Below the pieces are notes generated by a model. The model had not been told where the DNA came from and searched no databases. It saw only the letters and a program-made list of their open reading frames with translations. 58,806 nucleotides of DNA from Acidobacteriota bacterium (GTDB lineage Bacteria; Acidobacteriota; Terriglobia; Acidiferrales; UBA7541), in NCBI GenBank assembly GCA_013286465.1, contig JABDFR010000011.1:1-58806 (forward strand), read 5' to 3'. Shown here piece after piece: positions 18,789 through 25,673 of this stretch (position 1 is the first letter of the stretch; every line of letters begins with the position of its first letter). The position numbers were made by a program, and so were the translations under genes.

Positions 18789-19541
18789 GTGAGGCTTTTT
18801 CAATCGTGTCTGCTGCTCGCAGTTTGGATGGCAGTCGCGCCTCGCGCGATCGCCCAAGACGCTCCAACTCCGCTACCGCGCGTGATTCAACATGCCGATC
18901 CAGTCTACCCACAGATTGCACGCACGGCGCATATTCTGGGCGACGTCCGCGTAAGGTTTTCGACCAACGGAGAATCGGTGATTCAGGCTGTGGCTGAATC
19001 CGGGCCACAGTTGCTCCGAAAATCTTCCGAGGATGACGTCCGATCCTGGAAATTCGCCGCTCACACTCCGGGTAGTTTTTATGTCACGTTCCGTTACAAG
19101 CTCTTATCCGGCGACACGGAGATAGCGTTCCTGGAATCGCCCGCGTTGGTGGAAGTCGCTGCGCCCGTGGCGCCGATCATTATTGATTACGCTTACATCG
19201 GGCTTGGCAAATGGAAAACGGATGTGAAGAGCGCCCACGGTAAATCTCATCTATTGCTGAATTTGGCTTACTCGGGTCCGGACGGCACTTGGTTAGCGGG
19301 CGATGCACGAGATGCGAAGGGAAAATGCGAAGAAATCGACGTCGGCGTCAGAGACGGAGAGATGCTGGGATTCACTATGGCGCTCGCCGATCCTAAAGGT
19401 AAAGAGGTGAAGACATTCTTCGTCGGAAAAATGACTGACGCCAAGATTATCGGCTCGCTGGTGGATGAAAACGGGAGAACGGCGAATTGGAGCGCCTCGA
19501 AGACTTCGGAAATGCAGGGCGGCGAAGAGCCGTGCGAATAA
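18789..19541 (+). CDS. Secreted protein with TonB C-terminal-like domain
   Basis: From GTG at 18789 (GGAGGG just upstream) the protein has 250 residues, with a signal peptide over about residues 1-23 (MRLFQSCLLLAVW ... AIAQ). The first mature domain, PLPRVIQHADPVYPQIARTAHILGDVRVRFST ... SWKF, has the TonB C-terminal pattern of P-x-YP-x-A followed by G-x-V-x-V-x-F and a W near the end. The last 100 residues form a second, unrecognised domain. Without an N-terminal TonB membrane anchor it is probably a periplasmic or outer-membrane-associated protein rather than the energy transducer. The in-frame ATG at 18732 would place 19 extra residues before the signal and is less likely. Confidence 0.7.
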   Translation: MRLFQSCLLLAVWMAVAPRAIAQDAPTPLPRVIQHADPVYPQIARTAHILGDVRVRFSTNGESVIQAVAESGPQLLRKSSEDDVRSWKFAAHTPGSFYVTFRYKLLSGDTEIAFLESPALVEVAAPVAPIIIDYAYIGLGKWKTDVKSAHGKSHLLLNLAYSGPDGTWLAGDARDAKGKCEEIDVGVRDGEMLGFTMALADPKGKEVKTFFVGKMTDAKIIGSLVDENGRTANWSASKTSEMQGGEEPCE

Positions 19542-19631
19542 AACTGTCGTGTCCAGCATCGGCACGACATCGCATCGTCTAGACCGCGGCTTCCCTCCAA
19601 ACAATCTTCTGGCCTACCGCGCCCTCGCGGC

Positions 19632-19637
19632 TATAAT
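19632..19637 (+). promoter_or_regulatory. Consensus -10 box upstream of the channel gene
   Basis: A perfect TATAAT lies 41 bases before the ATG at 19679. No convincing -35 is visible at the normal distance, so the promoter call is tentative. AAGGA before the ATG serves as ribosome binding site. Confidence 0.4.
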
Positions 19638-19678
19638 TCCGCGCGACCGCAATAACAAGGACATCCGAAGGAAACGTC

Positions 19679-20389
19679 ATGGCCAACGAGCCGCACCCAT
19701 CCCGCGTAGCCGTCCTGCAATTACATGTAAGCAAATTCTGGTCCGACGACCTCGGCCTGACGCTCATCACCATTGCCATATGCGCCCTCGTATTCGTGAT
19801 CACTCCGCTGCGCGAAGCGGGCCTTCCCGGACGAATTTTCTTCGACGTGATGATGGCCGTGCTGATGATTTCCGGGTCGCTGACCGTAAGCCACAGCCGC
19901 CTCACCACGGGACTGGTGATCGGCTCCGCCCTGGCGGGCGCGGTGATCTTAGGCGCCGGGCGATTGCACCCCACGCCGTTCCTGCATCAATTCGGCAGCA
20001 TTTTCGCGACTTTTAATCTGCTCCTATATGTTTACATCGTCGTTCTGGTCATGTTTCGCGGTGGCCCGGTCACCTGGAGCCGCATTCAGGGCGGGGCCTG
20101 CATTTATTTGCTTCTCGGCATGGCCTGGGCCTCCGCGTATCAATATGTCGAACAGCGTTTCCCCGGCTCCTTCCAATTTGTTTCCGCTCCACTGGATATC
20201 GACCAACTTACTTCGAAGCTTACCTACTATAGTTTCGGGACGCTCACCACGGTGGGAACTGACATCAACGCGATTCAACCGTTCGCGCGAGCGCTGACGA
20301 CCGCAGAGGCGGTGGTGGGGCAGCTTTTTCCCGCGACTTTTATCGGCGCGCTGGTGGCGATGGCTATGCAGTCACGCGCCAAGTCTTAG
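19679..20389 (+). CDS. Two-pore-loop-type ion channel-like membrane protein
   Basis: A 236-residue membrane protein with about six hydrophobic segments. Near the C-terminus the segment LTYYSFGTLTTVGTDINAIQPFARALTTAEAVVGQLFPATFIGALVAM is a channel pore: a pore helix, a selectivity filter TTVGTD (compare TVGYGD of K+ channels), and the final transmembrane helix. The filter reads VGTD rather than VGYGD, so ion selectivity is open. Single ion-channel domains (Ion_trans_2) of this shape are common. It has its own ribosome binding site and lies between a secreted protein and a composite repeat. Confidence 0.75.
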   Translation: MANEPHPSRVAVLQLHVSKFWSDDLGLTLITIAICALVFVITPLREAGLPGRIFFDVMMAVLMISGSLTVSHSRLTTGLVIGSALAGAVILGAGRLHPTPFLHQFGSIFATFNLLLYVYIVVLVMFRGGPVTWSRIQGGACIYLLLGMAWASAYQYVEQRFPGSFQFVSAPLDIDQLTSKLTYYSFGTLTTVGTDINAIQPFARALTTAEAVVGQLFPATFIGALVAMAMQSRAKS

Positions 20390-20401
20390 AGCTTTCTCCG
20401 C

Positions 20402-20560
20402 GTAGGGCCCGCGCTTTATGCCGGGCCGGGCAACCAGAAATTTCAAGGCGCGATTTCGGCCCAGCGCAAATTCATTTCAGCGAGATGGTGTGGCACGCCC
20501 GAGTTCGGGGTTGTGGCTCAATCGTGCGCGAAAAGGCCCCGCATAAAGCGCGGGCCCTAG
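20402..20560. repeat. Composite repeat of about 157 bp with family A palindromes at both ends, copy 1
   Basis: The left end begins GTAGGGCCCGCGCTTTATGC and continues CGGGCC; the right end is the near-exact reverse complement, finishing GGGCCCTAG. The asymmetric middle (GGGCAACCAGAAATTTCA, then a GCGCGATTT block) is shared with copies at 21451-21608 and 25301-25456, so the whole unit, not only its ends, is repeated. Confidence 0.9.
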
Positions 20561-20627
20561 GAAGAGTCCGCGGATACAACGCCGAGGCGTAACCCGGGAG
20601 CGTGGCCAACCCGACGCCCTGCGCGCA

Positions 20628-21347
20628 TCAATGGCTATCGCAGACCTGCGACATGCGGTCTTGATCGACCGCGTAGCGCGTGCCGCGCGCCAGGATTCTT
20701 TGCTGCAGATCTTCTTTTTCCTGGATGCGCGCTTTGTATTTCCTATCGATCTCCTCGAAGCGCTGCTGTTCGCCGGGTCTCATTTGACTGGTAGGCCGTT
20801 CCCAGTTCGGAGCTGCCGTCGACAGCTCTTCGACTTCCTCTTTGCGGATCTCGTTCGCCGCCACCAGTGCGTCAGTGTAGGCTTTCATTTGTGCCTTCAT
20901 CATTTCCTGAAACTTCTCGTGTAGCCCGCTCACCTCGCGAGTCTGCGCCACGAGCTGAGGATCATTGGCCCTCTTGCCGGCCGATCCCTTGCCGGCGGTG
21001 GCTACGCAAATATTCTTGTCGATGGCGAAAATCCGAGCGGTAAGTTCCTCATATTCGGAGCCCATATCCAGGCGCAATGCCGTGCAACTTTGCTCCGCTG
21101 ACGGAACTTTCAGCTGCCGCAATTTCTCGCAGTAAGCCTGTTTGTCGCCTGACAGAGGTGCGCCGGCCCCTTGGTCCCCCGAAGCCGGCACTTCGTCGTT
21201 CGTAACGACCTTGACAGCCTTAGGCGCGGCGGATTTCGCGGCACGAGTATCGCGCGCCACGTCGCCGAGCGGCCGGTCATCCTGCGCGGATGCGATGCCG
21301 CAAAGAGTGAGCGACAAGATGCAGATGAGGATCGAGATTCGGCGCAC
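20628..21347 (-). CDS. Secreted coiled-coil protein, function unknown
   Basis: A 239-residue protein with a clear signal peptide (MRRISILICILSLTLCGIASAQ). The mature part has an Ala/Lys-rich segment (about 25-65), a region with two cysteines (YCEKLRQLKVPSAEQSCTAL), and a charged helical C-terminal half (RKEEVEELSTAAPNWERPTSQM, FEEIDRKYKARIQEKEDLQQRI) likely to form a coiled coil. It ends in CDSH. I do not recognise a family. Composite repeats lie on both sides (20402-20560 and 21451-21608). Confidence 0.65.
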   Translation of the reverse strand: MRRISILICILSLTLCGIASAQDDRPLGDVARDTRAAKSAAPKAVKVVTNDEVPASGDQGAGAPLSGDKQAYCEKLRQLKVPSAEQSCTALRLDMGSEYEELTARIFAIDKNICVATAGKGSAGKRANDPQLVAQTREVSGLHEKFQEMMKAQMKAYTDALVAANEIRKEEVEELSTAAPNWERPTSQMRPGEQQRFEEIDRKYKARIQEKEDLQQRILARGTRYAVDQDRMSQVCDSH

Positions 21348-21450
21348 CGCTGCACTCCCTTCGGACCGATGGATTAAACGTTAGCACGGCGGCGCGTGGT
21401 CACGGGAAATTGGCTCGAGGGAATGTGCCGTGATCGCGCACTTTCCGAAC

Positions 21451-21608
21451 GTAGGGCCCGCGCTTTATGCCGGGCCGGGCAACCAGTAATTTCACGGCGC
21501 GATTTGAGCCTGGCGCGAATTTTCACCATTGAGACGGTATGGCATTCGCGAATTAGGGTTGTGCCCCAATCGTGCACGAAGAGGCCCGGCATAAAGCGCG
21601 GGCCCTAC
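21451..21608. repeat. Composite repeat of about 157 bp, copy 2
   Basis: Same plan as copy 1: GTAG-led family A palindrome, GGGCAACCAGTAATTTCA, GCGCGATTT, a variable middle, then CACGAAGAGGCCCGGCAT and an inverted family A palindrome ending CCCTAC. It fills most of the 328-base gap 21348-21675; nothing else was seen there. Confidence 0.9.
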
Positions 21609-21675
21609 GAAACAATCTCTCCGACATGTCGGATTTCCGCCGGTGTGCGTTCGCGTTTATACTGGCTCGCCGAAA

Positions 21676-22320
21676 ATGGCTCCTAAGAATCAAGAAGTTG
21701 AAATCAAGCTGCAGATTGACGACATCGCTGGGCTTCGCGGGAAGCTTCGCAAATTGCGGGCGCAAGGGGCGCCGCGGGTTTTTGAGCGCAACGAACTTTA
21801 CGATACGCCCCAGTCCGACCTGCGCGCTTCCGGCAGGCTGCTGAGGATCCGCATCGAAACGCCGGCACCCGGCGCGGCGAACCGCCCGCCGCGTCGAACT
21901 GGCGCCGAGTCGCGCGGCGTTTTGACTTACAAGGCGCCGATTGAGGGCATCGATCAGGCAGCGCCGCGGCGCTACAAGCAGCGCCAAGAATTAGAAATTT
22001 ATTTCCACCCAGCCGAGCGGCTCGAACCCATCCTTCGCGCTCTGGGCCTACGCCCCGGATTCCGCTACGAAAAACTGCGCACCGAATTCACCCTGCCAAA
22101 ATTAAAAGGCCTTCATCTGGACCTCGACGAAACGCCCATCGGCAACTATCTCGAGCTCGAAGGCCCGCCGCACGCCATCGACCGCGCCGCCAAACTCCTC
22201 GGCTTTACCGCGCAGAATTACATCACGGCTACGTATTGGGATTTGTACATGGCGCATTGCCGCGGGCACCGGCTCGATCCCGGCGATCTGGTGTTCCCGA
22301 TGCGAAAAAAATCGCGATAA
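21676..22320 (+). CDS. CYTH-domain protein (class IV adenylate cyclase/triphosphatase family)
   Basis: The 214-residue protein starts at ATG 21676; the longer frame from 21643 is not needed. CYTH proteins form a triphosphate tunnel and hydrolyse or cyclise triphosphate compounds. The hallmark E-x-E-x-K motif is EVEIKLQI at residues 8-15, followed by alternating charged strands (YDTPQSDLRASGRLLRIRIET, VLTYKAP, RQELEIYF, LHLDLDETPIGNYLELEG). Length and the order LDLDETPIG ... ELEGP fit CyaB-like members. The physiological substrate (ATP, thiamine triphosphate or inorganic triphosphate) cannot be decided. Confidence 0.88.
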   Translation: MAPKNQEVEIKLQIDDIAGLRGKLRKLRAQGAPRVFERNELYDTPQSDLRASGRLLRIRIETPAPGAANRPPRRTGAESRGVLTYKAPIEGIDQAAPRRYKQRQELEIYFHPAERLEPILRALGLRPGFRYEKLRTEFTLPKLKGLHLDLDETPIGNYLELEGPPHAIDRAAKLLGFTAQNYITATYWDLYMAHCRGHRLDPGDLVFPMRKKSR

Positions 22321-22334
22321 GTAGCAGTCTTTAC

Positions 22335-22363
22335 TTGACAAAGCGCGCAGCACCGCTTAACAA
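22335..22363 (+). promoter_or_regulatory. Candidate promoter of a small RNA or leader
   Basis: A consensus TTGACA (22335-22340) is followed 17 bases later by TAACAA (22358-22363), a weak -10. It lies 15 bases after the CYTH gene and about 200 bases before a strong terminator. Confidence 0.35.
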
Positions 22364-22369
22364 GGTCGC

Positions 22370-22600
22370 TGAGGACACACGCACGAAATGGAGTGTTCTT
22401 CCAATCTGGATTTAGCAGGTCCTCGACAGCCCGCGCCGGAACGAGTGGCGCGGGTGCTAGGTCGGGCGCCCCTGGTTTTGCTGGTGTTTGCGCGCAGCAA
22501 GAACGGGATGAGCGCGGAGGCGAGAGCCGTCCGGGCGTAACGAGAAGCTACTATTCTTGCTACCCGCGGCGGGATTGCCCCGGCCGCGGGTATTTTTTTG
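22370..22600 (+). ncRNA. Candidate structured small RNA or attenuated leader upstream of the MgtE-like/Nramp-like operon
   Basis: The 414-base gap 22321-22734 has no ORF worth calling. It holds a TTGACA-type promoter, several GC-rich hairpins (for example CCCGCGCC, loop, GGCGCGGG) and an intrinsic terminator at 22561-22599. A transcript of about 230 bases ending 135 bases before the metal-transport genes would be an independent small RNA or a terminator-controlled leader. I do not recognise a known riboswitch; M-box, yybP-ykoY and cobalamin consensus elements were looked for by eye and not seen. Confidence 0.35.
22561..22599 (+). terminator. Strong intrinsic terminator
   Basis: TACCCGCGGC and GCCGCGGGTA form a perfect 10-bp stem around a 12-base loop, followed by seven Ts (22593-22599). 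It is 240 bases beyond the CYTH stop, so it more likely ends a separate short transcript or a leader than the CYTH mRNA. Confidence 0.9.
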
Positions 22601-22673
22601 CGCGGGGGACGCGGAATCGAAGTAGCTGATTCAAAAGCATTTCAGATTTGGCGAAACGAATGCTGAAGCGTTC

Positions 22674-22699
22674 GTAGCGGTGGGCTTCAGCCCAGCATC
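22674..22699 (+). repeat. GTAG-led palindrome, family E
   Basis: GTAGCGGTGGGCTTCAGCCC followed by AGCATC, matching the inverted copy at 8849-8874 at nearly every base. It sits 36 bases before the MgtE-like start codon. Confidence 0.8.
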
Positions 22700-22734
22700 T
22701 TTCTGGCGGCCGGTCGCAATGTAGGAGAAAACAC

Positions 22735-23976
22735 ATGCTGCACGCAACCGAAGTTCTCGGCGCCGAAGCCTACGACGTAAGCGGCAATTTCGTCGGCCGT
22801 GTGAAAGAACTATTCATCGAGCCCGCCGACCAACCCAACCGCGTAGCCCGAGTGCTGCTCGCTCGCGGACAATTCCGCCCGCTGGTCGCACGATACGATC
22901 AAATCGGCGCAGTGACCCCGGGGAAAGTAACGCTCACCACCGACGAATCCGCGCTCGAACTCTTCTCACCAAACGAGGGCTGGCTAGCCGTCCGCAAAGA
23001 CTTGCTCGATCAGCAAATCATCGACACGAGCGGCCGAAAAGTGGTGCGCGTGAACGATATCGACTTTAACGACCAGCGCACCAACGGCAACGTGGAAATG
23101 CGCGTGACGCAAGTCGACGTCGGCGTGGCAGGCGCCGTCCGCCGCCTGCTGCAAGGCATCGTCCCGCCCGCGGCGATTCGCCGCATTCAAGAAAAGCTTC
23201 CGCCGCGCAAGATACTCTGGGAATTCGTGAATTTGATCGAGCCAGATCCGCTGCGGCGCGTCAAGCTGCGCATGTCTAGCCAAAAGCTGGCTTCCATGCA
23301 CCCAGCCGATTTGGCTGACATCATGGAAGAGCTTTCGCCGGCCGAGCGGCAATCGATCGTCGATTCACTCGACGAAGAAACCGCCGCTGACGCCATCGCC
23401 GAGCTCGACAAGCGCTTGCAAACGCAGGTGGTCGAAAAGCTCGATCCGGAAAAAGCGGCGGACATCATCGAAGAAATGCACCCCGACGAAGCTGCCGATC
23501 TGCTGGGACGGCTTTCGCCGGAAGCCTCCAGCGACATCATCGACGAAATGCCCACCCGCGAAGCCGCCGAAGTAAAAGAGCTGCTAAGTTTCGACACAGA
23601 CACCGCAGGCGGCATGATGAATACCGAGTTGGTGGTGGTGGCCGAAGACGCCACGCGCGGCGAAGTAGTCGACTATATCCGCTTCCACGAAGTGCCGCTC
23701 GATCAGCTCGATAACGTGGTGCTGGTCAATAAAGATCTGTCGCTCACTGGCACGGTGCGCTTGGCGCGTCTGCTGTTGGCCGATTCCGAGCAGCCCGTGT
23801 CTGAACTGACCGCGGAATCGCTGGTGTTCGTGCACCCGGACGCCAAAGACCGCGAAGTATTCGAGCTGTTCGATAAATACAATCTGCGCAGCCTGACGGT
23901 CGTCGATCAGCACAAGCGGCCGGTGGGAATGATCACTGTCGACGACGTCGTCAGCCACATGCACGCGATGCTATGA
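22735..23976 (+). CDS. PRC-barrel/MgtE-N/CBS soluble protein, putative Mg2+ sensor subunit
   Basis: A 413-residue protein with PRC-barrel-like sequence at about 1-120 (AEAYDVSGNFVGRVKELFIEP), then the MgtE intracellular N domain (about 150-285) with its helical repeats HPADLADIMEELSPAERQSIVDSL, LDPEKAADIIEEMHPDEAADLLGRL and LSPEASSDIIDEMPTREAAEVK, and a CBS pair (about 290-413) ending RSLTVVDQHKRPVGMITVDDVVSHMHAML. In MgtE these cytosolic domains bind Mg2+ and gate the channel. No transmembrane part follows; the stop overlaps the next gene, an Nramp-like transporter, by four bases. The natural inference is a regulatory subunit for that transporter. Confidence 0.9.
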   Translation: MLHATEVLGAEAYDVSGNFVGRVKELFIEPADQPNRVARVLLARGQFRPLVARYDQIGAVTPGKVTLTTDESALELFSPNEGWLAVRKDLLDQQIIDTSGRKVVRVNDIDFNDQRTNGNVEMRVTQVDVGVAGAVRRLLQGIVPPAAIRRIQEKLPPRKILWEFVNLIEPDPLRRVKLRMSSQKLASMHPADLADIMEELSPAERQSIVDSLDEETAADAIAELDKRLQTQVVEKLDPEKAADIIEEMHPDEAADLLGRLSPEASSDIIDEMPTREAAEVKELLSFDTDTAGGMMNTELVVVAEDATRGEVVDYIRFHEVPLDQLDNVVLVNKDLSLTGTVRLARLLLADSEQPVSELTAESLVFVHPDAKDREVFELFDKYNLRSLTVVDQHKRPVGMITVDDVVSHMHAML

Positions 23977-25271
23977 CCTACGTAGAACTAGCCACGACTT
24001 TGGGGCGCGCGAAGGAGCGCTGGGTGAAGTTTGCCCGCCGCACCCGCGCGCTGCAACGCCGCCTCGCGGTGATTCTGGCGGTCGTCGGTCCCGGCATCAT
24101 CACCTCAAACGTAGACAACGACGCCGGCGGCATCACCACCTACACCCTCGCCGGCGCACAATTCGGCTACAAGCTACTCTGGGTGCTGATTCCGCTCACG
24201 ATCGCGCTCTACGTCAGCGAAGAAATGTGCGCCCGCATGGGCGTGATCACCGGCAAAGGCCTGTCCGACCTAATCCGCGAAGAATTTGGCTTCCGCTCCA
24301 CGTTTTTCGTAATGGCCGCCGCTCTACTCGTAGATCTCGGCAACACGGTAGCGGAATTCGCCGGCGTAGCAGCCTCGATGGAAATTTTCGGCGTATCAAA
24401 ATACATTTCGGTCCCAATAGCCGCGCTAATCGTCTGGTTCCTGGTCGTGCGCGGCTCCTACAGCTCCGTCGAAAAAATCTTCCTGATCGCCTGCGTCTTT
24501 TATCTGTCGTACGTCCTGTCGGCAGTCCTGGCCAAACCCGACTGGCTACTAGCCGCAAAAGAAACAGTCGTTCCGAACTTCAGCCTGCAAAAAGACTATT
24601 TGCTGATGTTCATCGGCTTGGTGGGAACCACAATCGCCCCGTGGCAATTTTTCTATCTGCAAGCAGGCTTCGTAGAAAAGCGCGTGGGCGCGAAGCAGTA
24701 CAAACACGCCCGTCTCGATGTGCTCGTAGGCAGCATCACCTGCATGGCCATCGTATTCTTCGTAATCGTCTGCACCGCCGCCACGCTCCACGCCAAAGGC
24801 ATGACCAACGTAACCTCCGCCGCCGAAGCCGCCAAAGCCCTAGTCCCGCTAGCCGGACGCTGGGCCGCCTACCTCTTCGCATTCGGCCTACTCAACGCCT
24901 CACTCTTCGCCGCCTCAATCTTGCCGCTCTCCACAGCGCACGTGATTTGCGAAGGCCTAGGCTTCGAAGCCGGGATCGATCGCAAACTCCCCGAAGCCCC
25001 GGTCTTCTACGGTCTCTATGCTGGCCTGATCGTTGCCGGCGCGGCAATAATCCTGATCCCTCACGCGCCCCTGTTCAAAATCCTGCTGCTCTCGCAAGTC
25101 GCGAACGGCGTCTGGCTCCCGATCGTCCTGATCTTCATACTGCTGCTGGTGAATCGCAAAGATCTCATGGGCGAGTACGTGAACTCTCTAAGCTTCAACA
25201 TTGTCGCTTGGTTCATCAGCATTGCCATGATCGTGATCACGTTCCTATCAATCTTTGCTCCTAGCGGGTAG
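23973..25271 (+). CDS. Nramp-family divalent metal transporter with altered metal-site motifs
   Basis: A 432-residue LeuT-fold transporter with about 11 transmembrane helices. TM1 reads GPGIITSNVDNDAGGITTY, where classical Nramps have DPGN; here it is DAGG, keeping Asp50 but with Gly53 for Asn. TM6 reads GTTIAPWQFFYLQA, where classical Nramps have MPHN; here it is Ala222-Pro-Trp-Gln, so the sulphur ligand that favours Mn/Fe is missing. Loss of that Met is a feature reported for Nramp-related magnesium transporters. Together with the upstream MgtE-N/CBS protein (ATGA overlap), Mg2+ is a plausible substrate. The TAG stop is followed by a composite repeat. Confidence 0.88.
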   Translation: MTYVELATTLGRAKERWVKFARRTRALQRRLAVILAVVGPGIITSNVDNDAGGITTYTLAGAQFGYKLLWVLIPLTIALYVSEEMCARMGVITGKGLSDLIREEFGFRSTFFVMAAALLVDLGNTVAEFAGVAASMEIFGVSKYISVPIAALIVWFLVVRGSYSSVEKIFLIACVFYLSYVLSAVLAKPDWLLAAKETVVPNFSLQKDYLLMFIGLVGTTIAPWQFFYLQAGFVEKRVGAKQYKHARLDVLVGSITCMAIVFFVIVCTAATLHAKGMTNVTSAAEAAKALVPLAGRWAAYLFAFGLLNASLFAASILPLSTAHVICEGLGFEAGIDRKLPEAPVFYGLYAGLIVAGAAIILIPHAPLFKILLLSQVANGVWLPIVLIFILLLVNRKDLMGEYVNSLSFNIVAWFISIAMIVITFLSIFAPSG

Positions 25272-25300
25272 CAAAGCGCGCGGCGGTGCCGCGGAACCCC

Positions 25301-25456
25301 GTAGGGCCCGCGCTTTATGCCGGGCCTCTTCGTGCTAGATTTCGCCAGCACTCACACTCGCGCAGCAACCCACCTTACAAACGAAAATCTGTCGCGTGCC
25401 CGAATCGCGCTTTGAAGTTACAGGTTGCCCGGCCCGGCATCAAGCGCGGGCCCTAC
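25301..25456. repeat. Composite repeat of about 157 bp, copy 3, reverse orientation
   Basis: Begins GTAGGGCCCGCGCTTTATGC, CGGGCCTCTTCGTGC and ends GGTTGCCCGGCCCGGCAT ... GGGCCCTAC. Read on the minus strand it aligns with copies 1 and 2 over both ends and the GGGCAACC(A/T)GTAA(C/T)TTCA block; the middle is diverged. The remaining 25457-25673 before the permease gene shows nothing recognisable except a GGGAGGGG ribosome binding site. Confidence 0.88.
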
Positions 25457-25673
25457 GTTCGGAGGGCGCTGCGCGCAAGCAACCAGCTGAAGTTTCAGCG
25501 CGAATCGAGTTGAATGTTCGGTCCCGTGGGGAATTGTCCCATTAGCGAACGCTTGAGCAGCCAAGCCCGCGCCCCCAATCCATTAAGCCACGCAGCAACA
25601 GCATCTTAGCGATTGCCAGAAACGGGCGGTCACATGCATTCTAAGCCCTGTCAGCGAATTGGGAGGGGCGCCC

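Noticed and set aside
22335-22734. Known Mg or Mn riboswitch (M-box or yybP-ykoY) before the metal-transport genes
   Set aside because: Consensus bases of either class were not found by eye; kept only as an unclassified candidate RNA.
24227-25264. 345-residue frame in another phase of the Nramp-like gene
   Set aside because: Arg- and His-rich shadow of a clearly recognised membrane protein gene; typical of high-GC alternative frames.
20402-25456. CRISPR array or insertion sequence as explanation for the repeats
   Set aside because: The repeats are widely spaced, palindromic and inverted in pairs, with no regular spacers, cas genes or transposase frame inside.
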